Source: Ancylostoma caninum
Taxonomy: Eukaryota > Nematoda > Chromadorea > Rhabditida > Ancylostomatidae
Assembly: GCA_037903475.1 (NCBI GenBank)
Contig: JBAJFG010000545.1
Location: forward strand, 1,240,001-1,304,000
Direction: 5' to 3'
Length of the DNA stretch: 64,000 nucleotides
A program made the position numbers and the translations under genes. This document shows, piece after piece, positions 25,298 through 37,900 of the stretch. Each line of letters opens with the position of its first letter. The stretch's first letter is position 1. Under the pieces are notes generated by a model. The model had not been told where the DNA came from. It ran no database searches and saw only the letters and a list, made by a program, of their open reading frames with translations.

Positions 25298-27613
25298 TTA
25301 GATATTATAAAGAAAATAATAAATTTCTGTAAAAATGCGACTGAATACCAAAATGAGGCAAAAATCACGGAACAATGCGTCTAAAAAAAGAAGAAACATG
25401 GTCGCACAATGGAAATGCCCAGGATACCAAGCGTTCGATTTCCAAGCTAAAGGACAGAATTATAGTATGCAAGTGCCCGTAGAGCGCGGTAACCGTCGTT
25501 GGATTGAGCTCCAGCCAATGATGGACCACAAAAATTAATGAATTTACACAAGGAATTTGTCAGCTCTGGCAAAAAATAGGTTAAAGAGTTTGAATTTACC
25601 CGTTTGGAACTTTGTTTACCAGCAGAGTTTTGTTTTTACGCAAAATGGGTAGGTTATTACAGAGACTTCAAGGCTCCCTAGAACGCGCTGCAGCGCATGC
25701 TGCGTGATGCCCTGATCGTCTGCGCATCCACACATTTCAATTACTCGGTATTATTATAACGCTAGAACACTACACAGTTAAGTTATTCGAGGTGTTCATT
25801 TTCGAATATTATACTCATTCTGTACAGTGACCCTATTATTGCACGGTTAGGGTGGAGAACGGTACAGGTGTCTCACAGAATCCTTCCAAATTTTGTGTAG
25901 AGATGTAATTTGCTGTGGATCGTCATCCGCGAAAGATGTGGCACAACCGAGCTCTGTGATTGGTTAAGTGAGCGAAATGACTAATCGAAGATCATGGCTG
26001 GGGTGTGGGGCGTTATGCCTGAAGTGGGAGGTGCTGACGGGTGCTGCAATTGGCCGATTAGGTGGACCCACCAATCGCCTCGACCACAACCCTTCGCGCC
26101 ACACTGTCATGGCTGCGTCACATTGACTGACTGGCTGATTGCCCGAACTGACCAATCGTGAATCTTGGCCCCGCCTCTCCCTCTAGGAGTCCTTTGCATG
26201 ATAGTGCAATTTTCTGCCGAAATCAGCAATTCCTCTCGGTTTCCTTCAATGATCCTATTTTGAAGTGTCATTCGATTAATAATCTATTTTGAGGTCAACT
26301 AGTAACTTTTATGGTTTTTTCTCTCCTTCCAGTAAAAAAAAAATTAAGAACTTTTGAAGGCAAATGTCTGCAAAGCGGAACTCATAGAAAAGCTGTTGGT
26401 CTGCAATTAATCTCTCGCGCAATGGTGGGGAAGCCGCCCTACTGCCTCTAATTGCTGCAGTCTTTATGGTTTCTTCCCGAAATCCTTAATCTGCTTCGGA
26501 ATGTCGCTACAAATAAATGGGATTCATGATGCAAAATCAGCAGGTGGGACTGCTTTGTTGGCTGTATGTTGCTGTGTGATTCTACATATGAGGCAAACGT
26601 CAAATGACGGTATTGCTATCCATAGCGAGTGCAGGCAGGATTATCGATGCAAAGCAATTACACACGACTGATGCCTTTCTGCATTGATAACTCCTATAGA
26701 GTAAGACAGGACGATGAGCGGCTTGTTGACAGACGTCAAGGAGCTTTCTCCTGATTTGTCACGTTCTAGGAGGGACAGGTCGTCGATAAATGATTTCTGT
26801 GTGCTTAAATGCTTAATGAATAGTTGAAGATCCATACACATCCGTTTAATATCCACGTCCATGAGAATGCTTATCCAAGGCACTACGCATCATTGGAAGG
26901 ATATGTTATCTCATACCCAAGAGTATAATTACCTATGGGTAAAAACTGGCCACGTGTGGACAAACATGTAGATAGGTCCCGGGTTAAACGAAAGCTTGAG
27001 CATGGCAACGCCTTTACCATGGATAATCCCGATGATGAATACGGAACCAACAAGAGTCGGTCAACCAGTCAATTGGTTAGCTGGGTAATTTGTCAGGGAG
27101 AAATTATAATATTTAAGTAACTTGTAACAGAACGACAAGTTAAGTGTGTGGTTGAGTGCACAAATGTTGCCTTCAAAGGTTTACAGCGCACCGCGAAGTG
27201 TTGTGGATGCTATTTTGAAGCTTTAGAGACAAACGAAAGTAACTCTGAAAGTAATGAAAACGAAACTGAAAGAAAAATTGAAACAAAAACCCCTTGAGAA
27301 TATTCCAGCATTCAGTGGGATCTGATCAAATTCTGAAATAGTCAGCGAGAGAAAGTACATATTCTGTGGCCTTTCTAGCCACTGTGTGAAAAAAATCTGG
27401 AAAAGTTTCCTGAATCTAAGTGGGTTGGACAAGACTCCTAAAGGAGAGTATATGTACATCAGGATGGAGAAGATTTTTAATGAGTTCTAGGAATCTCAAC
27501 ACGGCTATAACAAAATTGTTTATTCAAAATTAGAAAATAAAACATCCCAAATCCAATCCAGAGTTTTAGGAGAAAAAATGCCAAAAGAAGGATTATTCAC
27601 TGCTCCTCTTTGT
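25298..27613. other. Intergenic stretch between the SPOC gene and gene A
   Basis: No supported gene. Positions 25900-26170 carry short inverted segments with a GATTGG-type core, similar to the small elements near 30840 and 35400. An open minus-strand stretch at 26883-26641 (DVDIKRMCMDLQLFIKHLS) has protein-like composition, but no splice sites or start support it. The 5' region of the SPOC gene should lie just above 25298. Confidence 0.4.
27519..27524 (-). terminator. Polyadenylation signal of gene A
   Basis: AATAAA on the minus strand, 90 bases after the stop at 27614. Confidence 0.6.
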
Positions 27614-28838
27614 TTAGAATGCTTCCAGGATCTTGTCCACTACCTCGTGAACGTTCTTACTCCTGAACTTGTACGGGACTTGAACCGAGACGCTTGGCGT
27701 TAGTCGTATAACTTCGGTTACGTCAGTATCTGAATTAAACTATTTGAATCCGTATATTTAGGGGCGAGGCACTTTTTCAACTGTGAATTAAAATAATTTT
27801 GTTGAAAGACGTAGCGATTTTTTGTCTTACTGTCGAATCCAACCACTACGATTCGATTCCACCACGGAATGAATAGCCTTGGCACATGTTTTGTGTTTTG
27901 CCTGAATAGTAAAGGAAGTTAATTTCTTATCAAAAACTTTTGAAAATATTAATCGATCCCTTCGAATAGACCAAAAATTCGATTAGTTGAAAGTGAAGCA
28001 CGCTATGTCCTAATGAAGAAGAAAGAGCTCCTGGATAATAACACTTTGAAGAGGCGTTATAGTTGCTTTTCTTTGTTCCTCCTACATATAAGTAAGTGTA
28101 CTATTCATATAGATACAATCTAGTGATGAGATCTTGTTTTTCTGCTGTTGGTGAACATCAGGCTTCTTTTCAATTACTGATTATGAGCAGTAGCTCAGTT
28201 CTCCTGACCATCTTAGTGTTACTGGGGAACAAACGAAGGAAAAATAACTATAGTGTTCTCCCACTTTCATAAACACGTATTTTTTCAAAACAAAATCGAT
28301 TGAAAGGAGACTTAACAACGAAACTAAGCTCATTTCTATGTATTCATACTTTTCTTCCATAGCTTTTTATAATATGTTTTAAATCAGCTTTTGCGGTAGT
28401 TCATTATCCGGTGTCATTTCTTCCATCTACACAAAACAGTCTGTGAAAGGCTCATTCTTATTTTGTTTTACATCTTTTTTCTTTCTTCCTCTCTCTCTCT
28501 TTTTGTTGATCACCCACCCTTGAGCTAAAGGGATATCCTGCTTCTGATGTGCCTGATACATTCAAGCCCTTCTCACTATTAGAGGCCATAAATGCCACAA
28601 ATCTTCTTAATTCTGCCAGCCTCCGAGACAAAGGCCTAATCATTAGCTGTCAACTCAGGTGCTGAGAAGCAGGCTTGCGAATTCCTTTAGAATTTTATTA
28701 TTAGGGGCAACACACATAACAGAAATGGATCGTATTCTCCATTCTTACAGATCTTACCATTAGAGAAGAGAAATCAAGTTAACTAGTGAAATTGCTCCAT
28801 TTACGTTACCCCTCATCGTTCCCAGCTAGCGGCCATAT

Positions 28839-28877
<39 letters not shown>

Positions 28878-31251
28878 TTGAACACGCACGTAGGCGTGCG
28901 TGACAGTTAGCAACAAAATTAGATTAAAACAATAAAAGATCAACCAAACGAACAACCAAACAAAGACCAACGGAGGACATTGGATTAAGGATTAGTAATT
29001 TTGGGATGAGAGGAGTAGGGCTTAGGAATGTTTTATATACTGATGTGTAGTAACTAAAGGATATGTAAAGGACCAGGTGCGGTTCAGAGCCGGAAGTGCA
29101 ATTGTTTATCAATATTTTTCATTTTTATCTTTTCCTACATTTTTGTGCTACTTAAAGGACTCACTGTGCTGAAATGAAGACCAAGCAGTTGGCGCGTCCC
29201 TTCAATTGCTTGAATACATTTATTTCATAGAGAGCCCTAAATAGGAAATGCGACCAGATAGTGGGGAGATCGTTATATCGAAGGATTTCCAAGTCCTTTT
29301 GTGAACTGTCAGCCAAACTAACTGTGCAGTATTCGAGTGTTCGTTGGTGCTTCGGAGCTGTGTGTTCGGTTCCAGATTTTTCGCAAACTCATCGTAGGAG
29401 ACAGCCATTCTGTCGAGGGCCTTATTCAGATTGATTGGTAATTCAGGCACGTAACCATATGTAGCAATTCCCATTGTCGACACGTCGGTCCTTTCGAAGA
29501 AGCGCGAGGCGACAAATTTTATAAGACGCCTCTCCTGAAAGGCATTGGTCCAATAGAATTCCGAAACCTGGGCCGTTCATTCAAAAGAAAATAATGTTAA
29601 GAAGCAACTGCTTCAATGCACTACCACGTAAATTTAAAGGCACCGTTCTCCATCTAAACTGTCTCGAGATTTTCTATGCGGAGAAATTTACGGGGATCAC
29701 AGTGATATAGGTGTTTTTGTGCAAAACTGCCAAAGAATTATTTTTGGAGCCCTAACTTTCGGGGAGCTAGTGTGCGGAGCAAACCCGGCAATACAGACTT
29801 CTTGCATTTTGCACTCCCCTGCTGCTCATACATATAGCATATTTCCTATCCTATTACGGAGTGGATGATGAGGAACGCTTACGAGAAGTACAATTTTCCT
29901 CAGAAGGAGCGCTCCCGGGAGGGCCTTATCCCGAAATCTCGTCCTTCCGCGTTGCCCCCCCCCCCCTGTTTCACCCAAAAGCTCCCTAGATATTAGGGCT
30001 GGAAAAGGTGTTGTTGGCAATTTTACAAGGAATCAACTCTATCTTTGGGATAAACAGTTTCTGGGTGGAAATGTGAACATTTCAAAAAGGATCAGATGCT
30101 AGTGACGAGGCCTTATTTTGCATGCGTATTGATTTTGAAGGTGCATTCATATCCACAATCAATATATATGAAAAGTGAAGTCCCGAGCTAGGGCTCAGGC
30201 AGCCTAGAACTTTCTAAATGACACTTTTAAGTACATTCATTGTGTCAAACAGAAGAATAGATTTAGCTGTATGGAAAGCTACGGAGGTTTACATCACCAT
30301 CCCTCATTGCTAGAATGTGACAAAAATTTTTACAAAATCACTCGAAAGTATCCTCGAATACTTAGGGATATTACTGCTTTTTCCGTTACTGCTTCTCTAA
30401 CATCTCATTCTTGACAACTTAAATCTGAATTTGACCATGAATTGTGTGTGTGTTTTTGGAATTCAAGGGACCAGCTCTTTTTGCAAAAGCTCAGCTTTTT
30501 TCTTAGCCGTTCTCTCCTCTCTTTCCTTCATCTGCTAACACCTCTAGCAGGAATGAAGATTGAAAACACCTTTTCTTACTGGTTTTCCACGATCACTGAT
30601 GGATTAGTAAGCAAACCGAAATTTCAACTAAGTGGAGCGCTATTTCGATGCACAAAACCTTCAATCCAATGCATTACAAGCAATGGTAAACGCTGGCCTT
30701 ACCTGTGCATATCGGGTTTCATTCTTTCCAAAGTTGTAAAGATCGGCAACGACAAGACAATTAACGTTGTCCTTTATCGGCACTAAAACGATAGGTTTTA
30801 CCTACGTCACAACAGTTACAGAAGGACGGAGCGTTTTACTGGAATAAAGCGATGCTCGGCCGAGCCCTGCGATTGGCCAATAGCTCAGCAGCAGCGATCT
30901 TCCTCGTACAACGCTCCACATTCTACGGGATGATTCCCAACAAAGCTGTCTGATGGAGATTCGCGGCCCAACGAGAGAGATCTTGGCGGTTGAATTTCCC
31001 CTAATTCCATTTACCAGATGAAGGCTTAGGAAGAACTTCAATGATTTGCTTTCGATTTCTTCCATTTCCTTAATTTATTTCAGACCTCTGTTACGAATAG
31101 GAAGAGTGAAGTGCCTATTGTTGGCTAATAATTATTTCGAGCACTCACCTACATCCTTTAGCACATCCTTTTGTTTTTTATTGTTTGTTGGAACTGGTTC
31201 AGAGACAGTAATGAAAATGGCTAGAATTGCACAGCTCAGGAACATATGCAT
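27614..31251 (-). CDS. Gene A: secreted degenerate vWA-domain protein, 217 aa
   Basis: Six phase-consistent exons: 31251-31149, 30782-30703, 29534-29323, 29236-29165, 27901-27831 and 27729-27614 (TAA). The first encodes a signal peptide (MHMFLSCAILAIFITV). The rest follows a von Willebrand A fold: strand NCLVVADLYNFG, a helix, strand STMGIATYGYV, helix, GRANCLVFISA, RIVVVGFDNTDVTEVI and the final VHEVVDKILEAF. The metal-site motif DxSxS is replaced by DLYNF, so divalent-cation adhesion is unlikely. This is the plain member of the family: no repeat exon lies between signal peptide and domain. It runs on the same strand as genes B-D. Probably a secreted, possibly host- or cuticle-facing protein; the exact role is unknown. 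Fold assignment is by pattern, not by search. Confidence 0.8.
28840..28880. repeat. ATTT microsatellite
   Basis: About ten tandem TTTA units in the fourth intron of gene A, between the exons at 29236-29165 and 27901-27831. Confidence 0.9.
30838..30932. mobile_element. Small inverted-repeat element, GATTGG family
   Basis: Bounded by GGAGCGTT and AACGCTCC, with an internal CTGCGATTGGCCAATAGCTC. The element at 35399-35524 has the same ends (TGGAGCGTTATA) and core (GCGATTGGTCAA), which supports a common MITE family. It lies in the first intron of gene A. Confidence 0.45.
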
Positions 31252-31255
31252 TTCT

Positions 31256-31257
31256 CT
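31256..31257 (-). promoter_or_regulatory. Probable trans-splice acceptor of gene A
   Basis: CTTCATTTCAG stands four bases before the start codon at 31251. The same arrangement occurs in genes B, C and D. Confidence 0.5.
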
Positions 31258-34200
31258 GAAATGAAGTTTGACTTGTTTGCTCCAGCATCTACTCCAGAAC
31301 ATCCCTTGCTTTGAAAGAATGTTCTTGGTTACGTCGTAGCTGTACAAAACTGATTTGATAAGAGGAACTTACAACGTTTTCAAATGTTTTTGCCAAGTTC
31401 CCTCCAGATGTACACAACGTGTACTTTAGGCTTCGCACACTCCATTTCAGTAAACTATTTAATCAGTAATTTTTAGGTTCTTTCTCAAAATAATGTTAAG
31501 GATAACACATTATGTCTCTGTCACCCAAAGATCGTTTCCATGATTTTCATAGGGAACGAAGCGTCAGGCGAAGTCGGGCATGCGTTCTTCCTAATAAAAG
31601 TCCAGAAAAACATGTTTTTGAGCCACATCTTTTGTGGAAGATTTCAAATGTACAAGGAACAAGACTGTAAAACTGATGATATCGATCGTTCGCATTCATG
31701 TGGCAGATGTCTCAGTATACAGCGGAACTCTCCACAAAAGATGGAGCTCAAAAACGGGTTGTTTGCACTTTTGTGAAGGATTAAATGTGCCACTGCGATC
31801 AGCGCCTCGTGAAGATTTTGTTCGCATAGAAGTTTCGGGAACGATTTCTAGTTGACACACAGCTCTCAACACTTGAAGAAGTTTGGAAATATTCGAAATT
31901 CCGAGCATTACTGGCCGCTTTTGTGAAACACTATTCATTTTAGAACGAAAATCCTGACATTACACATATTTCAGACATTACTTATCGAGGAGTATGAGTA
32001 CTTTGACACAAAGGATTGCAGTACAGGATCCAACACTAGCAATTCAAACTGTCCGTCTTCTATCTAAAGTGCGCTTACATCCTTGCGATTTACATACAGG
32101 ACAAATGTTTTTACTGTGTCAAGATTATGATCGCTCCAATAAAAGAGTAGCGCAATGCCTAGTGACCGCACTGCTTTAGGAAATTTCGGGATGAAAAATG
32201 ACTATGAAAATTCTCCTATTAGGTTTTATATGATGTTTCTTCTGTGGCACACAGGTTATTATAAGGACACATTTATTTCATCCTTGTGTTTCGACTGAAT
32301 GTCGTCTTGAAAAGCCTAAAAGTGATGAAAGTGAAAGCCTGAAAGCAAGAAAGAAATCTTCTATTTGGCTTGAAAAACGTTCCTATTTTGGACACTAGGC
32401 TGGACGTGACGAAGTCGTCACTGACGGAATGGACAAGTACAGCAAATCTGTTTTACCTATGCTTACACCGTTTAGATAGAAGATTCTAAGCGAAAATAAA
32501 ATGGATTAGTATTTTGTTGACATGTGCAATATTTTCTGTTATTGGGTATCCTACGCTCGAGATGTTGTTTTCAAAAGGACGGGTCATCCTTCTTTTCATT
32601 AACCCCACCAAGGGGTAGAGCTAGGAAGCTCTGCACTTTTTTGAACGAATGCATCAATATTAGGGGCACGGAATAAGATCAGAAGAACACAGACGAATGA
32701 ACAGAACTACAACTACTTGTGGTTTGACTGTAAAGAAAGCCTCCCACATGACCGCTGAACATGGCTATCTGTGGCCCCAACGTTGCAGCGCTACGGAATC
32801 TACTTATAATAGTCTGAAAGAGCTTAACCAGGTTATGCAAGTTAAGCACAAGGATTGGGAGGGAAAAATGACTCATTTAATGATGAAAGGGAGAACGGCG
32901 GTGACAAAAGCTAAAGATATTCTATTTCACGTCTGCTCTTCGAGTCTTTATCAACGAATAGATGATTAATAAACGCATAGGGGAAAGGGCGGGCCCTACG
33001 ATAACATTTCGGTGACACGCTTTCGAATGAGTCGCTCCGATGGCAGATGCGCTATGACTGCCTAAGATGTTTTATTTTAAATCGTCTGCTACGAACTTTT
33101 ATCAACGAATAGCTAGCTCATTAAGCTCCTGAAGAAAGAATTTCGAGATGATATTTCAGCGAAACGTCATTTTTGTCCCAACGAAAACGGAACTCAATAA
33201 CAAAACAGATTTTTTTAGTGCGTAATATGATTTGTATTTGAGCGAATCGTCCAGAGAATGTCATACATATTTTAGTACATAGAATAATAAATTTAGCTGT
33301 GAATTCGCATCTGTTAAACTCCGGAAAGGGCTGTGGAATTATCGTCTTCGCCAAAGTGTCGAAATGCAAGGCAAACTGTAATTCATCCTCTGAAGCAGCC
33401 CCTCCTTCCACGGAGTACGATCCGACACAAAAATTGGTGAGAGGGAAGCTCAAAATGACAAGATTGCTGGCTGCGAGCAAAACCGCTCTACTCTCCTACC
33501 AATGAATCTGACTGCGATGGTTGAAATCTGCAGTTTTTTGTACTGACAGCTCATTGATCACGACGACGCTCCCCAGTTTTTTTACTTGGTTTTTTTTGGC
33601 TTCCTCTGTAATCTGGCAAAGCGTGATCCGAAAAGTCTCTAATGTTTTATGAGCTGCTATTTTGCAGTTTTTCTCAGTGTCCAGCTGATGTTCATATTTG
33701 CATCTGCCTATGTTGGTTATTGGGCTTGCTGCTTGTAAGGCGTTGTTGCAGGTTTCAAAGCGAATTCAGATGAATAACTGAAAACCTGTCAAAATTTGCC
33801 TGCAATAGGTGCTAAAGCTTGTCGACAAAAAATGTGTCCCAACTAAGGATGAGCGGAACTCCGGCCTCGCAAATTTGGATATTCCTGAATTCTGGCGTTA
33901 GGCAGATTTCTTGCCTCTAGGATTCTGGAGGATTGACAGTTCTTGAAGTGCGTCAATTTATACATGCTGTTTTTATCGCTCCAAATTCTGTTGGATTGCG
34001 AACTTCCTCCACCTTCTGACTTTCGACTTTGGGTCTTACGCAATACTTCCGTTCATCCCTGATCTCAACGTTAAGAAGTAGTCATCAAAGAACACCTTAA
34101 TGGGCTTATTTACCTTGTATGCCCATCCAGGTAATCCCTGTTATGGAGATTTTTGAGAAAAATTGAATCTTTCGGGGAAAACCTCGTTTTCTTCTCATTT

Positions 34201-34901
34201 TCTCCCTAGTGCATGCAATGGGGCATCCAGAAAGTTTTGCAGGTCACTGAGGCGCGTTACTTCAGAATATCGTGTACGGCACCTTTGAAAACATCTGACA
34301 CTCTTCTTACTATGTATTAGTACATAGTTCTAACCGCAGAATTACGATGATAACCAATTGAAAATACGTGCCCTAATCTTCCACTGAATAATACTCCTTC
34401 ACGGGATCTTCGCTACTTGGCGAACCTTGAGCGAGCTGTTTGGCTCTGCCCAACTTCCGGAACATCCTGGGGCGATCCCCTCTCGAACGAGGGGGGGGGG
34501 GGTTCATCGTTCTTTGCCTGCTTAATTTGCTATTTGCAGCACACCGATTTGGCCTTTTTTCGATCAAAGCGGCTTAGGGAAAGTGGAAATTCAGTTGAGT
34601 CTTGCAGGAATCAAACATTAATGTTTCGACGTTATCAAATATCCATTTTATCATTCATACTTGAACAGCAGGCGACTCTATCGAAGCCCGTAACAACTTT
34701 CAAAATGTTTTTTGCATTATCTGAACAACTAGCACTAAAGCACGTTAGGGGCTCGTCGTGAAGTTTTCACATTTCACATTCGTTTACTATGAACGGTATG
34801 TAAACGCAAACGTATTATTCAAAATTCATTCTTACAATCCTCTGAGCGACTCGAAAATAGAGCCCAGGGATGATACAAGGACTTTGTTCAAATGTTTCAC
34901 A
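31258..34901. other. Intergenic stretch between genes A and B
   Basis: No complete gene is supported. A minus-strand stretch, about 33490-33290, looks like an exon of a secreted protein (LLAASNLVILSFPLTNFCVG, then GGAASEDELQFALHFDTL), but has no ATG and no clear donor. A 15-base repeat (TTTATCAACGAATAG) occurs at 32948 and 33098 in similar contexts. A G14 run lies at about 34490. Confidence 0.35.
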
Positions 34902-37900
34902 TTAAAAAGCAGCCAGAATATCATCGACGACGAGCCGTACATGTTTTTCTTCGTAATGGTGGGGCACCATGAGTGAGGTCCCTTGCGGCGATTCCACCAG
35001 GTTGCTGAGGTCCGTGTCTGGAACATTCAGAGACTTTGTTGATTCTTCAGGATAGATGGCTTCCACAATGGGAACCTTTTTTAATGGTTTGTAAATCAAA
35101 AGAAATGTCGTTCCCACCATTAAATCCAACTGCAACGACTCTTTCCCACTCGTGACCAAGCTTCAGGTACTTGGAATTGCTAAAATGAGTACGATAAGAA
35201 TAGTCGGACGTGAACTTTTCTACGATAGAGAAACCCAATCTGTACTTCTAAATGAAGTAAGTGCGATTTTTTTTAGTGTACGAGTTTTTGTTTAAAGCTT
35301 TCTTAAGATATCAAAACAGCATCGGACGAGTTAACTATCTATGATCACCCGATTCGTTGTGGGTCTCACCAAGAAAAGCGAATAACCTACCAGATTTGGG
35401 ATGTGGAGCGTTATATGTACCTGGAGAGGACGGCACGCCCAAGCTTCGCGATTGGTCAACTCACGCAAGAGGCCAGTAGCAGAGCACGGCCGTGTCGCCC
35501 TTTCAGGTATAACGCTCAACATACTAAATTATTCGGTTCCAAATAAATCAAAGACCAAAATATCCAAAAAAGGAAGAACTCTTGAATCTTTGGGGGAAGG
35601 AAGGAATTGCTGTGAAGTACGTAATTTCTCATATTGGCTTCAAGAACTTACATTTTCTGAGGAGAAGCAATTGATTTGTCCGCTGAGAAGAACACCAAAC
35701 AATTGGCTCGACCTTTCAGATCCTTGAATTTTTTGAGCGCACACAGGGCGCTGGAATGAGAAATCTTTGAAAAATTTAAGCATCACAGATGCACTATTAA
35801 CTCAACTCACTCTGATGTAATCGAATGTAGGCGATCGCTTCGGAGTTCGGTGTCTATCTGTACATTCTTGGCGAATCCCCTGTGGCTAATTGCCATTTTG
35901 TTCAGTGCTGGATCAAGATTGATTGGCAGCTCGGGTACGTAGCCGTATGCCGCAATGCCTGCCGTCGAAACATCGGTGCGTTGGAAGAAGAGCGAGCTGA
36001 CTTCCCTGATGAACCTCTTCTCCTGAACTTGGTTTAGTTACGATTGATTTATTGCGGAGTATTCAGGCATATTAAACTGTACGTAAACAATTTATTAAAC
36101 AGTACGTGAACAAATGGATATAGAAATAAAAATGAACAGCAAAAAACCACATGATAGTAGGCAATGACGAGTAATAAATGGTTTCTTCGTGGCCTTACTC
36201 ATCATGCATCACTACATTGCTACAGTACCTTCAATTACAATCTTCTATCACAGAATGTCGTCCATCTGGCTTGCCGCGCCGCACCACTTGCGTGAAGCGG
36301 CAAACCAGCTGGGTGCTGGGTTGTCGGGTGTTATCGATATTGATTTTTTGCGGATGTTTTTACTCGAGCATCTCGGAATGCTGACCAAGACACAGAGGAA
36401 ACGGTGGAAAACACTGCCCGATAACAACGGCGTCCAGCTGGTCTGCCGCGCTACGTAGGGGGTGCGGCGCGGCCGACAAGACAGGAGTATTCTTTGCAGG
36501 CGTGGTTGACTGGCACCTTATGTCAATAGCCTTTCCTGCATAGGAGGTCTCTTGAGCAGTACTATACCGTCAGTTTAGTACACTTAAATTAACCATACAC
36601 CACTAGTTCGGTTCGACTACACGTCCAAGTCCGTTCTCCGCCCGGTTAGAACGACATGAAAAGTTGTGCATATAACCTTTTTCATTATTCAATTTTCTGA
36701 AATGCCTTTTTTGTTCATTCTGTTTCTCACCTGTTCATAAAGCTTCTCATTGTGACCATAGCTGTATAGATCCGCTACAAAAAGACAGTGAACACTGTCC
36801 TTCAACAAATCTGAAATGGTCCAAAAAGTCATGAATCATTGTGAAGAACTCTTCAAGAAAGAGAACTTATATAACTGGGTGAATAAGCACAGAGCCTATT
36901 ACTGCTTGAAATTATTTCGAAACAATGGCAGAAGCATGCTGCCTTCAGAATCCTATGCTTTGTGTAACTGTCAGGTTCCTTTTTCTTCTACCAACTTTTT
37001 ACAAGAAGTTGCAATGAAGTTTCGAAATCTGGCAGTTAAATAATACACGGGATCAAAGCCGTAGTAAAAAAAGGTTAAAATATACCTGCTGTAGTGGTTG
37101 GTGTTTGCGTTGACGTTGTCGGCAATAGAGTGCCTGTGGTTGTAGCTGCAGCAGTTGACATGCTTGAAGACGTAGAAGGTGAGTCAGTCGTCGTTGTGTT
37201 TTCTTTGACATGGGTTGTGGAAGAGATGGAGTCACTTGCTGTTCCTGCAGATGACGTCTCTACGGTCGTGAAGCCTGTAGTCGAGGTGAACGACGGGTCA
37301 GATGTCGTTGTGTCTTCTCTGACATGGGTTGTGGAAGAGATGGAGTCACTTGCTGTTCCTGCAGATGACGTCTCTACGGTCGTGAAGCCTGTAGTCGAGG
37401 TGAACGACGGGTCAGATGTTGTTGTGTCTTCTCTGACATGGGTTGTGGAAGAGATGGAGTCACTTGCTGTTCCTGCAGATGACGTCTCTACGGTCGTGAA
37501 GCCTGTAGTCGAGGTGAACGACGGGTCAGATGTTGTTGTGTCTTCTCTGACATGGGTTGTGGAAGAGATGGAGTCACTTGCTGTTCCTGCAGATGACGTC
37601 TCTACGGTCGTGAAGCCTGTAGTCGAGGTGAACGACGGGTCAGATGTTGTTGTGTCTTCTCTGACATGGGTTGTGGAAGAGATGGAGTCACTTGCTGTTC
37701 CTGCAGATGACGTCTCTACGGTCGTGAAGCCTGTAGTCGAGGTGAACGACGGGTCAGATGTTGTTGTGTCTTCTCTGACATGGGTTGTGGAAGAGATGGA
37801 GTCACTTGCTGTTCCTGCAGATGACGTCTCTACGGTCGTGAAGCCTGTAGTCGAGGTGAACGACGGGTCCGATGTTGTTGTGTCTTCTCTGACATGGGTT